Below, one piece after another: positions 34,255 to 44,921 of a stretch of DNA of 64,000 nt. The notes below the pieces were generated by a model, which was given only the letters and a program-made list of their open reading frames with translations, was not told the DNA's origin and ran no database searches. Location of the stretch: the NCBI GenBank assembly GCA_004194705.1, contig SADC01000581.1, positions 1-64,000 of the forward strand, written 5' to 3'. The position numbers were made by a program, and so were the translations under genes. The stretch comes from Ditylenchus dipsaci. Lineage: Eukaryota > Nematoda > Chromadorea > Rhabditida > Anguinidae. Every line of letters begins with the position of its first letter. Position 1 is the stretch's first letter.

Positions 34255-36764
34255 CAGTGTTTTCAAAACTCAAGCTCAAACTCAAACACTAAACTCAAGG
34301 TCAAACTCAAACTCAAGCTAAACTCAAACTAAAACTTTTGTTTGAGTTTGAGTTTAGCTAAACTCAAGCTCAAACTTTTGTTTGAGTTTGACTTAAGCTA
34401 AACTCAAGCTCAAACTTTTGTTTGAGTTTGACTTAAGCTAAACTCAAGCTCAAACTTTTGTTTGAGTTTGACTTAAGCTAAACTCAAACAAAAGTTTGAG
34501 CTTGACTTTAGCTAAACTCAAACTCAAACTTTTTTTTGAGTTTGAGTTTAGCTTGAGTTTGAGTTTGACCTTGAGTTTAGCGTTTGAGTTTTTCTTTAGT
34601 GTTGACTATGACTTTTGTGGTTAAGTTCAGCTTAAGTTCTTCTGTTATTGTATTTTCAATGGCTGATATGAGGATGATCTTTAGATGTCTGCTTACTCCG
34701 CCGATTCGCCGAGTCAAGAACAAAAAACGCCTAAGAAGCGCAGCCGAGATCCAATATGGGACAATTTCACCGAAGTCTATGATTTGGGCGAACTCAAGAT
34801 GAAGTGCAACCAGTGCCAGCAGGTAATCAAACGTCATACAATGTCTTCTTGATTCTGTTCTCTTTAAGATTGTAACTAAGCACAAGACGTCACTTACGAG
34901 CCATTGGGAACACAGGCATAAGGATGATCAGCAGCCTGCCAAGAAGATACGTGCATCTCTAGCTACTGGAAGTACTGAGCCGAATGAGAAGTAGTATTTT
35001 TCCTATTGATGTCAAAACTGTGTCTATGAATTACTTTAGACACAAGAAAATTCAGTCAGCCTTGGCAGCAGCTCTTTCCATTCCGGCAATGTCTATCAAT
35101 ATCTTTCTTCATCCTCTGATGTGTCGACTGTTTCGTTTTATGTCACCAAATGCAGTGGTAATTGCTTATTAGGTTGTATTTTTGCAGATAACTGTTCAGC
35201 CTACTTTAAAGATTCCTTCAAGTTTCGCGACTTTGAAATCTCTTCTGCTGAACCAATTAGTGATCGTGCAGAACAGAGTGAAAAATCCAGTAGGAAATCT
35301 TAGCCAGCGCTTTTCTCTGACGTGTGATGTATGGACCGATAGCGGAATGATGAATGCCTATCTGGGTTTGTTGATTTCGATCAAATCGTATATGTATTTT
35401 CGTCAATATTCTCATGCGTGTGCAAGCTGAAAAGACTGTTACTATTTCCTGCTGCTATGGGTATATCAAAGCCATCTACAGATCGCTAGAAAGGTTTGAG
35501 GTATTCTTTTAGCTTTTTTAGAAAAATCAGTAGTTTGAAATATTTTGAATTTCAGGAAAAGACAGCATCAGGCGCTGCTAGTTCTTTGAAATTTTGATGG
35601 AATTTCGAAAGGATAATGAATAGTGACTGCCACGAGTTCGATCCGATATTCTTTGTGGCTGCAGCGCTGGATCCAAATACTGCTAATTTCTTGAGCGAAG
35701 CAGACTTCAACATCGCTGTCCGCGAAATTCAGAGCTTGGTAGCTTATTTTTTCAAAAATTGATCACTGATTTACCCAATTTGTTCCCGTTTAGGTGCGAT
35801 ACGATGAGCCTCCGAAGAAAACGGCTTCTAACACAAGCTCTGTACTCAACACCACACTTAACCAACTGCTTGGAGAATTGGCTGCAGAGAACAGAACAGC
35901 TAGAAATCAAAACGAAATCGTGCAAGCAGGTGCCAGGTCATGGATTCGAGAAAGCTTGGACAAAGTTCGTGATGCTTCATCGTCGGGGATTGATCCTTTG
36001 AAGTGGTGGGCCAATTTGATGAATACGGTTAGTGAATAATAAATACTAGCGTTGTGTAATCACTCATGACTCGGGTGAATTTTAGAGTGTAAAACAGATT
36101 GCGATTTTTGCTATAGATGTCCTTTCTATTCCGGCTACAAGTGCGCCAATCGAACGGGTGTTCTCTCAAGCAGGGCTGGCATGCGCTAAACACAGGAACC
36201 GAACTTCTTTCAATTTGCTCAACGCCCAGTTGATTGTTTACTGTAATATGTTTCTGGAAATTGTGGAATAAAATTTGGGAAATCAAAAGTGTTGTTGTTT
36301 TAGTGTGCAGAATAAGGCTGTCAAAAAATAGTGTTGAACTCCTCTAATTTAATCGTTAACATTAGAAGCTGTGACTTATAATGGTATTGAATTTTCTGTA
36401 AAAGTCGAATACAACGACTTAAGTCAATAGCTAAAGTAACACTCAAACTCAAGCTAAACTCAAACTTTTGTTTGAGTTTGAGTTTAGCTAAAGTCAAACT
36501 CAAACAAAGTTTGAGTTTGAGTTTAGCTAAAGTCAAACTCAAACAAAAGTTTGAGCTTGAGTTTAGCTAAAGTCAAACTCAAACAAAATTTGAGTTTGAG
36601 TTTAGCTAAAGTCAAACTCAAACAAAAGTTTGAGTTTGAGTTTAGCTAAAACTCAAGCTCAAACTTTTGTTTGAGTTTGAGCTTAGATTGAGTTTGAGTT
36701 TGACCTTGAGGTTTGAGGGTCAAACTGTTTGAGTTTGAGTTTGAGCTTGAGTTTGAAAACACTG
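34255..36764 (+). mobile_element. hAT transposon with TTTGAG-rich subterminal arrays
   Basis: The ends are CAGTGTTTTCAAAACTCAAG (34255) and its near complement (to 36764). Next to both ends are 300-base arrays made of CAAACTCAAACTCAAGC-type units in both orientations (34270-34580, 36436-36745), able to form many hairpins. Flanks GTGTAAAT and TTCTAAAC (allowing one extra base at each edge) match at 5 of 8 positions and both fit the hAT target pattern nTnnnnAn. Between the arrays lies a decayed BED/hAT transposase gene. The right flank lies in a copy of the transposon at 36773-38455, so the hAT element inserted into it. Confidence 0.8.
34685..36271 (+). pseudogene. hAT transposase with BED zinc finger, decayed
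   Basis: The first exon (34685-34822) encodes a BED finger start, DPIWDNFTEVYDLGELKMKC-NQC, continued after a short intron at 34869 by KHKTSLTSHWEHRH, completing the C2H2-type pattern. About 34990 the frame breaks (stop TAG or one-base shift into SSIFPIDVKTVSMNYFRHKK). The catalytic region appears as SLTCDVWTDSG near 35320. Exon 35794-36027 and the last exon 36086-36271 give the dimerisation domain, DVLSIPATSAPIERVFSQAG and RNRTSFNLLNAQL, ending in TAA within AATAAA. Several middle segments (35410-35760) are split between frames. The order BED, catalytic, dimerisation is standard for hAT. With these breaks it is probably inactive. Confidence 0.8.
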
Positions 36765-36772
36765 GTTCTAAA

Positions 36773-38455
36773 CAATTTTGGCTTTCAGATACTTTGCTTG
36801 AATTTAGACAAATGTATTGCAAACCTGGACAATACAAATCAAAACTTTCACATCAAACAAAATGTTCTCACAAAAAGAGTCTCCCATATTTTTTGAGTGT
36901 CTTCATTCTTTCACGCATGCAGGAAGCCTCCTTTCATCACCATTAACTTTGCAGTGCAAGGCTTCTATTGACTGCTCAGACAGAAGACCCAGAAACGATG
37001 CTTATCCATGAACTCACTAACGTGTTGGCGAAGAATGTGGCACTTTGAGTGACTGGCATTTGAGGAAAGCAAGTCTAGAGAGACAGTTTTTATACGCTAA
37101 CTAGATAAATAATGTAAGACGTACCGTCATTGTTTCAAAGTATTCTTTAGACCACATTTGAATTTTGCAATTTCAGCATCTGAGGGGAAGGAACCTTTTG
37201 CCATAGCTTGCATTTTGCCTAGGAGTGTTAGTAGCGTCTTGAAGCCAGCACACGAAGGACGGTCAAGAATAACATCTGTTATTTTTTTGGGTCCATTTTG
37301 TTAGACCTTCGAGTGTGTTGCCTAATTTAGAGGAGTGAACATAACCAAAATATTTTCTCATTACCTGTGAAATCCCCGAGCTACGATACCCATTTAAAGT
37401 CGATTTTTCTCTGATAACTGCTGGTACTTCTCAAAGCTTGGAAGCTGGCCATCTTTGCCGCGAAAGAAAGTGATCACTTCATCAATTCTAGACAAAAGCA
37501 ACGTCTTGCTAAGCACTGCAAAGGCTTCCGCTGGTCCTTAACAAAATCACACACTGTAAAAGCAACAACTAATGATGTGACGTACGGGTTTCCGCTTTTT
37601 CGGTTCAGTCAGACCATTGAGAAGGACTTCTTTGTCTCGGTTTCAATTGGCTAATGACCACGCTAGGTAGAATCGACTTGTACACTGACACCTCTCCAAC
37701 GAGGTGGGACGCTTCCTAAACACGAATGTGTCCGAAATTAAAATTGACAGATAGAAATTTACTTGTCTTGTTAACTGTTTCCCCTCTTCGGGTCTTCTTC
37801 TTGATTGACTTGCTCCATCTAGCAGCTATCGCTTGCTTGCGCTTGGCTGAGAGAATTGCTTGCTTTCTTTTTCCAGTTGCAGCTGATTCTGTGTTGCCTT
37901 ATCTTCTTCTGCTATCCTGAGCTTTCATTAGCCTGCTTCACTAACAAAAGCTCTTCCAAGATATCAGGTACAACAAGATAAAACAGCTTACGATGACCAA
38001 AATTTACTTACATAGACAAGCTCTACGCATCATCATTGCTCATTCGGCAGCTTGAATTTTCCTTCATCTAGTTTCTGCATCTTCAGCCTTTCCTTTTCCA
38101 TCTTTCTTGACTGCGGCTGCACGAATTTCGGAGAGAGACAGTCCATTTGGCTTAGCCCACATTCTTCTGGTGGAAACCATCTTCAGATCTAAAATATTTT
38201 GAATTATTTTGTATCGAAACTCCAAATTTTGTATTTTTTTAGCATCTTTATATACCAAAAGAAGCTAACAATCTGTTCTATCTTTTTACCAAAATAGAAT
38301 TTTTAAAACCAAGAGTTTTGCAAACGAGGACCATCGACAGCAAACAACTGGCATTTTCTCGAGTGAAAATAGGGGTTTTTGCGTTTTCCATCTAACTTTT
38401 GCATAAAACACCTAAAATTTGCATTTTTTTGTATACGTCCTTGGTACCAAAATGC
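36773..38455 (-). pseudogene. DNA transposon copy A: decayed DDE-type transposase
   Basis: Read on the minus strand, fragments in different frames give: MVSTRRMWAKPNGLSLSEIR (near 38190), AEEDKATQNQLQLEKE (near 37890), LSKTLLLSRIDEVITFFRGK then DGQLPSFEKYQQLSEKNRL (37540-37400), DVILDRPSCAGFKTLLTLLG (near 37270), PSDAEIAKF (near 37170), then CHILRQHVSEFMDKH and, one base shifted, SEQSIEALHCKVNGDERR (near 36970). The H..HV.EF..KH...SEQ.IE..H pattern marks the end of the catalytic domain in some DDE transposases (possibly the CACTA-Mirage-Chapaev group; uncertain). Frameshifts and stops show it is dead. The sequence is homologous to 39329-41026 at both ends; the hAT element lies at its left edge. 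Confidence 0.6.
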
Positions 38456-38573
38456 TTTTGCAATTTTTAAGCTTTGCGCATCTTGATATAAGAACTTCAC
38501 ATGTAAACCTTATTCATTATGCTGTTCAAATAATAAAGATCACCAAAAAACACTTCAGAGCAATTTACAGGGT

Positions 38574-38955
38574 GTTAAAAAATTTTCTGACACTTTTAAA
38601 AAGTCATAAATTTTTTCATAGGCAAAATTTTTATTTCTATAAACGCAGATCGCCTCAGCTTTTGATCACAATTTTTTTTGGTATATAAAGTCAAAAACAC
38701 GATTTTCACTTGGTCCCCGCTGTGGTTTTGGCCTTATCCATCCAGAAACCATCCATTGGCCAGAGCCCGAACCTCAGGGCCCGTGGTAACCCCTGAGTCA
38801 GGGGTACCAAGCAAAAATCGTGTTTTTGACTTTATATACCAAAAAATTGCCATCAAAAGCTGGGCGATCTGCGTTTACAGAAATAAAAAATTCGGCCTGT
38901 GAAAAAAAAGTTATGACCGTTTTAAAGTGTCAGAAAAACTTTGAAATAACCTGTG
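38574..38955. repeat. Two nested inverted repeats
   Basis: The outer arms contain TCTATAAACGCAGATCGCC...CAGCTTTTGAT and the complement ATCAAAAGCTGGGCGATCTG. The inner pair is TTTGGTATATAAAGTCAAAA with its complement at 38820-38842, followed inwards by ACACGATTTTC / GAAAAATCGTGT-type blocks. The inner element has a relative at 27900-28078 with the same AACACGATTTT and GTCAAAA ends. Confidence 0.7.
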
Positions 38956-38969
38956 TTGTATATATTTAA

Positions 38970-39120
38970 ACAACAACTTTAACGACGGCGTTTAACAAAC
39001 GCCGGCGTTTGTTTGGATTACGGCGTAACGCCTCTCAAACGCCGGCGTTTATCCGACGTTTGAAGAACTCTTTAGAACCCCTGAATGAAACGCCGCGTTA
39101 CGCCGGCGTTAGAACAATCC
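38970..39120. repeat. AACGCCGGCGTT palindrome cluster
   Basis: AACGCCGGCGTTT or close variants occur at about 39000, 39040 and 39100 with complements between them (AAACGCCGGCG, CGCCGTTA/TAACGCC). The stretch is much richer in CpG than its surroundings. It lies between the two transposon copies A and B. It may be a small hAT-type MITE; ends are not defined. Confidence 0.5.
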
Positions 39121-39240
39121 TGCTTGAATTTACATTAATGAGTTTTAGTTTCTGATTTTTCTAATTTTCAACTACAGTTTTCCGGTTTTTTTGGGAAACA
39201 CGTTTGAGCTTGCACTAACGTACGCTGGCCTACTGCCCCT

Positions 39241-41371
39241 CACGGCCCCTCAAAACTGCATTCTAGTGCATTTCAAAATAAACAAAACGCCAAGAATTTC
39301 AAAAAAACTTTTCTGCTTTTCTAAACAATTTTTAGCTTTCAGATACTTTGCTTGAATTTAGACAAATTTGTTGCAAACCTGGAGAATTACAAATCAAAAA
39401 CTTTCACATCAAACAAAATGTTTCTCACAAAAGAGTCTTCCAATATTTTCTTGAGTGTCTTCATTCTTTCACACATGCAGGAAAGCCTCCTTTCATCACC
39501 ATTAACTTTGCAGTGCAAGGCTTCTATTGACTGCTCAGACCGAAGACCCCGAAACAATGCTTATCCATGAACTCACTAACGTGTTGGCGAAGAATGTGGC
39601 ACTTTGGTGTGACTGGCATTTGAGGAAAGCAAGTCTAGAGAGACAGTTTTTATACGCTAACTAGATAAATAATGTAAGACGTACCGTCATTGTTTCAAAG
39701 TATTCTTTAGACCACATTTTGAATTTTGCAATTTCAGCATCTGCAATCAGCAATTTCAGCACACGATTGTCCTTCAGTAGAGACTGAGGAAGCACCCAAC
39801 ATCATGCAGACAAGCCCTAAACACTTCAAATTTTGGCTTTAGAGTAGAAGGAAGGATATCACCTTCCTCCAGCGTGACGTTGCCCCAGTCATCGTCTTTC
39901 AGCAAATTTCCCTAAATAACAGAATATCGGTATGGCATTGAATAAACAGATGCTATCAAGGGTCGGATCAAATACCTTGTTTATAATCTTCTGTCCTAAA
40001 AAAGAAATTGTACTGCTAGCCACGGTAGACTAAATAAGAAAACTTACTTTCCGGAGCAACACCAGTCAAGTCAAAGAGCTGGCACTTGAGAATCTGATAA
40101 ACAAATGAGGTGAGGAAATCAAAACTTTGATGAGTCTTACCATGGGCTCTAGGTCGGTGTTCACATCAAATTCGAGCTTTTCGATTGCCACTTCACGCAG
40201 ATTCTCGCATTCTCGGCAATGCAGTTAGAAGGTTCAATTGGCAACAGCTGCATCCTCGTAACAGATCTCTACGAAGCGCAGTAACTTGAGATGAAGTCAA
40301 CGTATAATTATCCTGGGTGTAGAATGTGTGCCTACAAAATAAAACAATAACTGCTTTGAATTAGACTCAAGATATCACGTACCTCAGAAATCCCTGCTCT
40401 AATGAATAAATGGTCCTTTGCCCTCGCCTTGCTTTCTTTTCCAGTTGTAGCTGATTCTGTGAGGCCTTATCTTCTTCTGCTATCCTGAGCTTTTTATTCG
40501 CTTGGTTCACTAAAACGAAAGAATGTTCAAAATGAAAGGTAAAACCAGGTTAAAAAGCTTACTAAGACGGATCCTTGTGGCAGCCCTAGCTCGGCTTGCA
40601 GCCTGTGCTTTGCTTGCTTTTTCTTCTGCACCACATAGCTTAGTGCTTCTCTTGCTGAAACTTGCTGCTTTCTGATCGGTGGACTCATTGGCTCTTGATC
40701 CCTGTATTGCTCCTTGGCTCTTTCATAGCTTGAATTGCGAGTTCTCATAATACCTGAAAATCATCCCAAATTTCGTTCCGTCAAAAAATCGAAAAAAGTC
40801 GTCGTTTTTGAGACGTCTCATATACCAAAAGATAGCTCATGCATTCAGTTAAAAGAATAATTGAGCCAAATTTTGTAAAGATGTTATTTTAGAAACTAGA
40901 GACCACTTGGAGCAAACAACTGCCATTTTTCCGAGTAAAATTAGGGGTTTTTGCGTTTCCCATCTAGCTTTTGTATAAAACACCCAAAATTTGTATTTTT
41001 TGTATATGTCCTTGGTACCAAAATGCAGCAAATTCACTCCTCTATCAGGTATAAGTCTTGCTTCAGCAATGTATAGTCAAAAAAAAACATCGCTAATATC
41101 AATCAAGTCAAACAAATCGAACCGAAATTTCGGAAATATTCATGAAAAGCTCTTCTAGTTTTGAAATTCGTTAATTTTATCGGGCAAGTGATAGCTTATT
41201 CGACAGCGCTGAATGTGGTGAGTTTTTCGACAATAAACTTACATGAGGTACGGAGAAAAGTAAAACCAAAAGTGCTGGATAAAATAAACTCAAAAACAAC
41301 TGTTTTTCAAAAAATTTGATTTGGCGCCAAATTTTGCTAATGCACTAGAATGCAGATTTTGAGGGGCCGTG
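39241..41371 (-). mobile_element. DNA transposon copy B, carrying USP14-derived exons
   Basis: The termini are CACGGCCCCTCAAAACTGCA (39241) and TGCAGATTTTGAGGGGCCGTG (to 41371, one extra A), extended by CTAGTGCATT / AATGCACTAG. Reading on the minus strand from 41026 inwards the sequence parallels copy A (GCATTTTGGTACCAAGGAC block; MRTRNSSYERAKEQYRDQEP; QANKKLRIAEEDKASQNQLQ; then at the far end DAEIAKFKMWSKEYFETMT, CHILRQHVSEFMDKH, SEQSIEALHCKVNGDERR). In the middle, where copy A has its catalytic-core sequence, copy B has the exons of a USP14 ubiquitin-like domain. A 410-base segment (39330-39755) is nearly identical to 36775-37180. No target duplication is evident. CAC...GTG termini would fit the CACTA-Mirage-Chapaev group; that is inference. 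Confidence 0.7.
39850..40222 (-). pseudogene. usp14: USP14 ubiquitin-like domain fragment inside the transposon
   Basis: Four short exons in order on the minus strand: one ending 40141 (EKLEFDVNTDLEPM), 40093-40048 (ILKCQLFDLTGVAPE), 39995-39976 (RQKIINK) and one starting 39911 (GNLLKDDDWGNVTLEEGD). All junctions have GT/AG ends (GTAAGA, GTAAGT, GTATTT; CAG, TAG, TAG) and correct phases. Human USP14 has the same series: LNTDEPPM, FKAQLFALTGVQPARQK and GGTLKDDDWGN. USP14 is a proteasome-bound deubiquitinase and this N-terminal domain binds the proteasome. The catalytic domain is absent: after about residue 65 the sequence runs into transposon sequence. Introns are kept, so the fragment came from DNA and not from mRNA. 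Whether it is transcribed is unknown. Confidence 0.85.
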
Positions 41372-41384
41372 ATGCGGCTAGCCG

Positions 41385-41695
41385 CAATCATCCCTATTTT
41401 TAATTATTTCTTGCCTTTTTTCCAAATTTCAAATAAAAAACTGAAATCTTGCCCCTTTTTTTCTAAAATCTTGCCCCTTTTTCTGAAATACTGCCCCTTT
41501 TTAATCAAAAATGGGGTAAATTTCTCCGATGTGGCGCCTTTGATGACAAATCGGAGAAATTTACCCGATTTTGATTAAAAAGGGGCAACATTTCAGAAAA
41601 AAAGAGGCAAGATTTCAGTTTTTTATTTGAAATTTGAAAAAGGGGCAAGAAATAATTAAAATGGGGCAATAATTCAGACTTGAGTGGCAACAATT
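41385..41695. repeat. Palindrome with TTGCCCCTTTTT repeats
   Basis: The left half has three TTGCCCCTTTTT-like units in a row and the right half three AAAAGGGGCAA units. TTTAATTATTTCTTGCC and its complement GGCAAGAAATAATTAAA form the outer arms, with CGGAGAAATTTACCC near the centre. Non-coding. Confidence 0.7.
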
Positions 41696-41946
41696 CATTT
41701 ATATCCATTTTAAATCTGTATTCAATCCAGTGTTTTTTGCTTGCTGGGAAGGACACGGACATTTCAACCACGGGGACATTTCACCCCATAGGGCATATCA
41801 CCCCCAATACTCTTCCCCCTGGGACGCTTCACCGCCAGGTAAAAAAAAGTCGAACTCGATACAGTAACGCTCGATACAGTGTACACCAGGGCTGCACCCG
41901 GTTTTTTTTCAACAGGAGTGAAAAACACAGAAAGACAGAACTTAAC

Positions 41947-42056
41947 CAGTGTTTTCAAAAAGCAGAATCAGAATTGACTATGATTCTGCTTCAGCTTGTG
42001 ACATTATGCTTTTGCTTCTGCTTGCACAATTCTGCTTCTGCTTTTTGGAAACACTG
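41947..42056. mobile_element. 110-bp hAT-type MITE with AAGCAGAA units
   Basis: The ends CAGTGTTTTCAAAAAGCAGA and TCTGCTTTTTGGAAACACTG share the terminal CAGTGTTTTC with the hAT element at 34255-36764. The interior is made of AAGCAGAA-like units in both orientations, paralleling that element's TTTGAG arrays. Eight-base flanks do not match convincingly. Confidence 0.6.
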
Positions 42057-42504
42057 AATATCAGAAAGTCAACATTTTGGTCAAAAATTTTTTCGAAAAA
42101 GTCTGTTCGCCACATTAGAAATGTTGCTTCAGGACTAATGACGATCGAGATCGGTTAAAATTTGGTCTGAAAATTAGTAAATTTGATCTAAAAATCGGTC
42201 AAAAACACTTTTTGCAGAACTTTGTGTCTATGGCGTGAGCCTATGACTTGGGCCATTGTTTTTGGTGAACAAGAAACCAAAAGCAACAAATAACTTCGCG
42301 ACAATCGATCCGCTCTCAATAGTCCAGATCTAACCCTAATGATCCTTATGTACTCTTAATTATCCAATGCCGACCTAAATGGACCAAATATAGCCCCAAT
42401 GGACCTGAACCACCCTCAGTAATCCAGGTCTACCCTCACAGGTCTTGATCTGTTTTCAGCGGTCAAAGGGCGCCCTGAATGGTCCAGATCTAACTTCCGT
42501 TGTC

Positions 42505-42911
42505 CTGATCAACCCTTTAAAGGGTCATGCCCACGCCAATAAGAGGTGGTGCCCGGAATTCAAAAATTTTTCCTAATCATTGAACTTGTGTACGAATTTT
42601 TCAACTTGGTTTCTAAAAAAACCATACCTAAAATTGAATTCTAGGCCTTGTTTTGTTAGAAACCAGATTAAAGGGGCATGATCGTGCCCGATGGGGAGAA
42701 AAGGCGCGAACCAGCAGTTTTTTCTTTCTCGATAAATTTTTACATTCGTTCTCGTCTAGATTTTTTAAGTTTTAAGTTTCATGTGATTTTTCTCGATACT
42801 TTTTAGTCATTCTTTTTCAAAAAAAGATCACTCTCGATATAAGCACACTCTCGATATAAGCACACTTTTGCCCGGTCCCCAGAGTGTGCTTTATCGAGAG
42901 TCGACTGTACT
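42505..42911. repeat. TTAAAGGG repeat copy followed by mariner-type end
   Basis: 42505-42680: CCTTTAAAGGGTCATGCCCA, GTGGTGCCCGGAATTC, the GTACGAATTTTTCAACTTGG block and GTTTTGTTAGAAACC, a family seen also at 26330, 27044 and 52446. 42663-42760 starts a second member (TTAAAGGGGCATGATCGTGC). 42838-42911 has three CTCGATATAAGCACAC units and ends ATCGAGAGTCGACTGTA, a mariner-type end. Just downstream a segment of about 85 bases around CGCTGCACTTCGCGTGCTAT (42930-43000) is repeated at 43105-43175. Confidence 0.55.
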
Positions 42912-43216
42912 CTAAATTTTTATTGTCTTATTTATTTCGCTGCACTTCGCGTGCTATTATTACTCATGCTCGTAAAGGATTGAACAAAGTTTTGATAACT
43001 GGGCCGTTGACACGCATTTGGGCCCCTCCATCCCGCATTTGGGCCCCGATTCAAAAATTCAATAAAATTTAATTCTATATTGAAATTTCTCTACATTTAT
43101 TGTCTATTTTATTTCGCTGCACTTTGTGTGCTATTATTACTTATGTTCGTGAGGGATCGAAGAAAGTTTTTAAGTTTCATCCAAAAAGTGAAATCAAGGT
43201 GTCCAGGTGGTGTTAG

Positions 43217-43871
43217 TCAAGCGACCGCACTGAGATAAGTAAGAAGGGTAGAGCGCGACTTGTTATCCACCATATTAGATGGGGAATCAGTACCAGAACA
43301 AGCCCCGCAACTACTATTCCCACCAGGAGTACAAGAGATACATGAAGATAATGACTTTATTAACACCTGGTTACAATCAGATACATGTACAATACTGGGG
43401 AATTCATCCGTAGATGCTGGGAGCCCGTCTGGCACTAAACAAGCTGGGACCCTATTCACCGGCGCAGTGGAGAGGGCGTGACTGGAGGCGGTATACGAAA
43501 CCATGCGGGAGACGTACGCGCTTGACTGGGAGATGCATTTCTCTGGGAAGACCTCCTTAATAGGACACTTATTATCTGGTATAATTACTTCTGGGAAGTC
43601 CTCACAACTGAGAGACTCATATTTACTAGCATCTGGGACGCACTCATCTGGGAAGTCGCCGTCGTCAGTAAACGAATCAAGCGCCTCTATTAAATCCTTC
43701 TGGGTATCATGATCAGACAAACTGGGAATGCTCATCGCATAAGACTTAACTTCTGACATGATATATACTGGGTCGTGCTCATAGATAGCACTCAACCGAC
43801 TTAATCTGGATCTAATCGAACTGGACAGAGAACTAGTCTCTACTCTGGGAGGAGCATGAAGCTCAAGACCT
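43217..43871 (-). CDS. Orphan exon, 218 residues, unidentified
   Basis: On the minus strand an acceptor TTTTTCATTAG is followed by an open frame from LELHAPPRVETSSLSS to TGCC/TAA at 43217. It is by far the longest uninterrupted frame in the window. The peptide is serine- and aspartate-rich, with acidic runs (SFTDDGDFPDECVPDASKY), then a cysteine/glycine/serine cluster (SSCISCTPGGNSSCGACSG). It has no membrane segment and no catalytic motif I know. Base composition is more GC-rich than its neighbours, which hints at a host exon or a retroelement gag-like frame. No partner exon could be placed on either side. Confidence 0.4.
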
Positions 43872-43895
43872 AATGAAAAATTAAATCTAAAAATT

Positions 43896-44326
43896 CATCT
43901 AAAAATTAAAATTTTTATTTTCCATTCCAGGAATGGCTATTGGGGTGTTTGGATGCACTGAAAAGCCCAAAGGGTATTAGGATGCATTGAGATATTTCTC
44001 TATCGATTCGCTGGTTAAATATTTAGGCGGAATTCAAATGCGACAATTCCACAGCAAAATCACACTTTGTCATCAAAGGTGTGATGTAAAGCCACACTTG
44101 GCGTAATTTTGTCAAAAATTATTTTTAACTGGGTTGTTTGACCACTGAATCGTGGCTTTTTGAAAATATCATTTTTTCACTTTCATTGTTTGTTTGTAAT
44201 CGAACAAAAGTCAGCTTTGGTGACCAAAACATCTAAAAATTAAAATTTTTATTTTCCATTCCAGGAATGGCTATTGGGGTGTTTGGGATGCACTGAAAAG
44301 CCCAAAGGGTATTAGGATGCATTGAA
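43896..44326. repeat. Direct repeat pair of about 100 bp
   Basis: TCTAAAAATTAAAATTTTTA...CATTCCAGGAATGGCTATTG...GGGTATTAGGATGCATTGA occurs at 43896-43999 and again at 44230-44325. CCATTCCAGGAATGG within it is a short palindrome. The sequence between the copies has no coding signal. Confidence 0.75.
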
Positions 44327-44921
44327 AAACACGTAAACACGGGCTTACAAAGGTTTAAATTTTGTAGTTCGTGCGGTCTCCTAGTTAGAGTTATCTGATT
44401 TATTAGAGACTTCCTGGTTTTTCGGTCTAATAATATAAAAATTTTTTTTTTGAGCTCAAAGATACTCTTTTTGACCAAATGTACTTTTTTTTGATTTTGA
44501 GTTATGTACCCTGGTTTAATACCTGCTTTTGAGACAAAAACCTTGAACTTGCAATTTTCGATTTGTGATCCTTGATCAAAGTAACTTGAAAGAAAGTCAA
44601 TCAGTTAAATTATTACTAACCGAAAAAGTATTAAATTAAAATTCAATTTTAAGGGTGTGTGCAACATACTACAGCTTATAGAGTTTTCGTGGTCTTTTTT
44701 AGAAATAATGCTGAATTCCAAAACTTGTATCTCTGCACAATTTTCTACATTTATTATACGCACTTTATCATTTCCTTCTTATTTTCACATGATACTCATT
44801 GCACTAAATAGAGCCCATGCATGCTATTTTCCTTACAGCTTTTCTAGCATTTGGTCAGCAAGGTAATCTAAAAAATATTATATTCAAAAACAATTATTTA
44901 AATAAATTTTCTTGAGTAATG

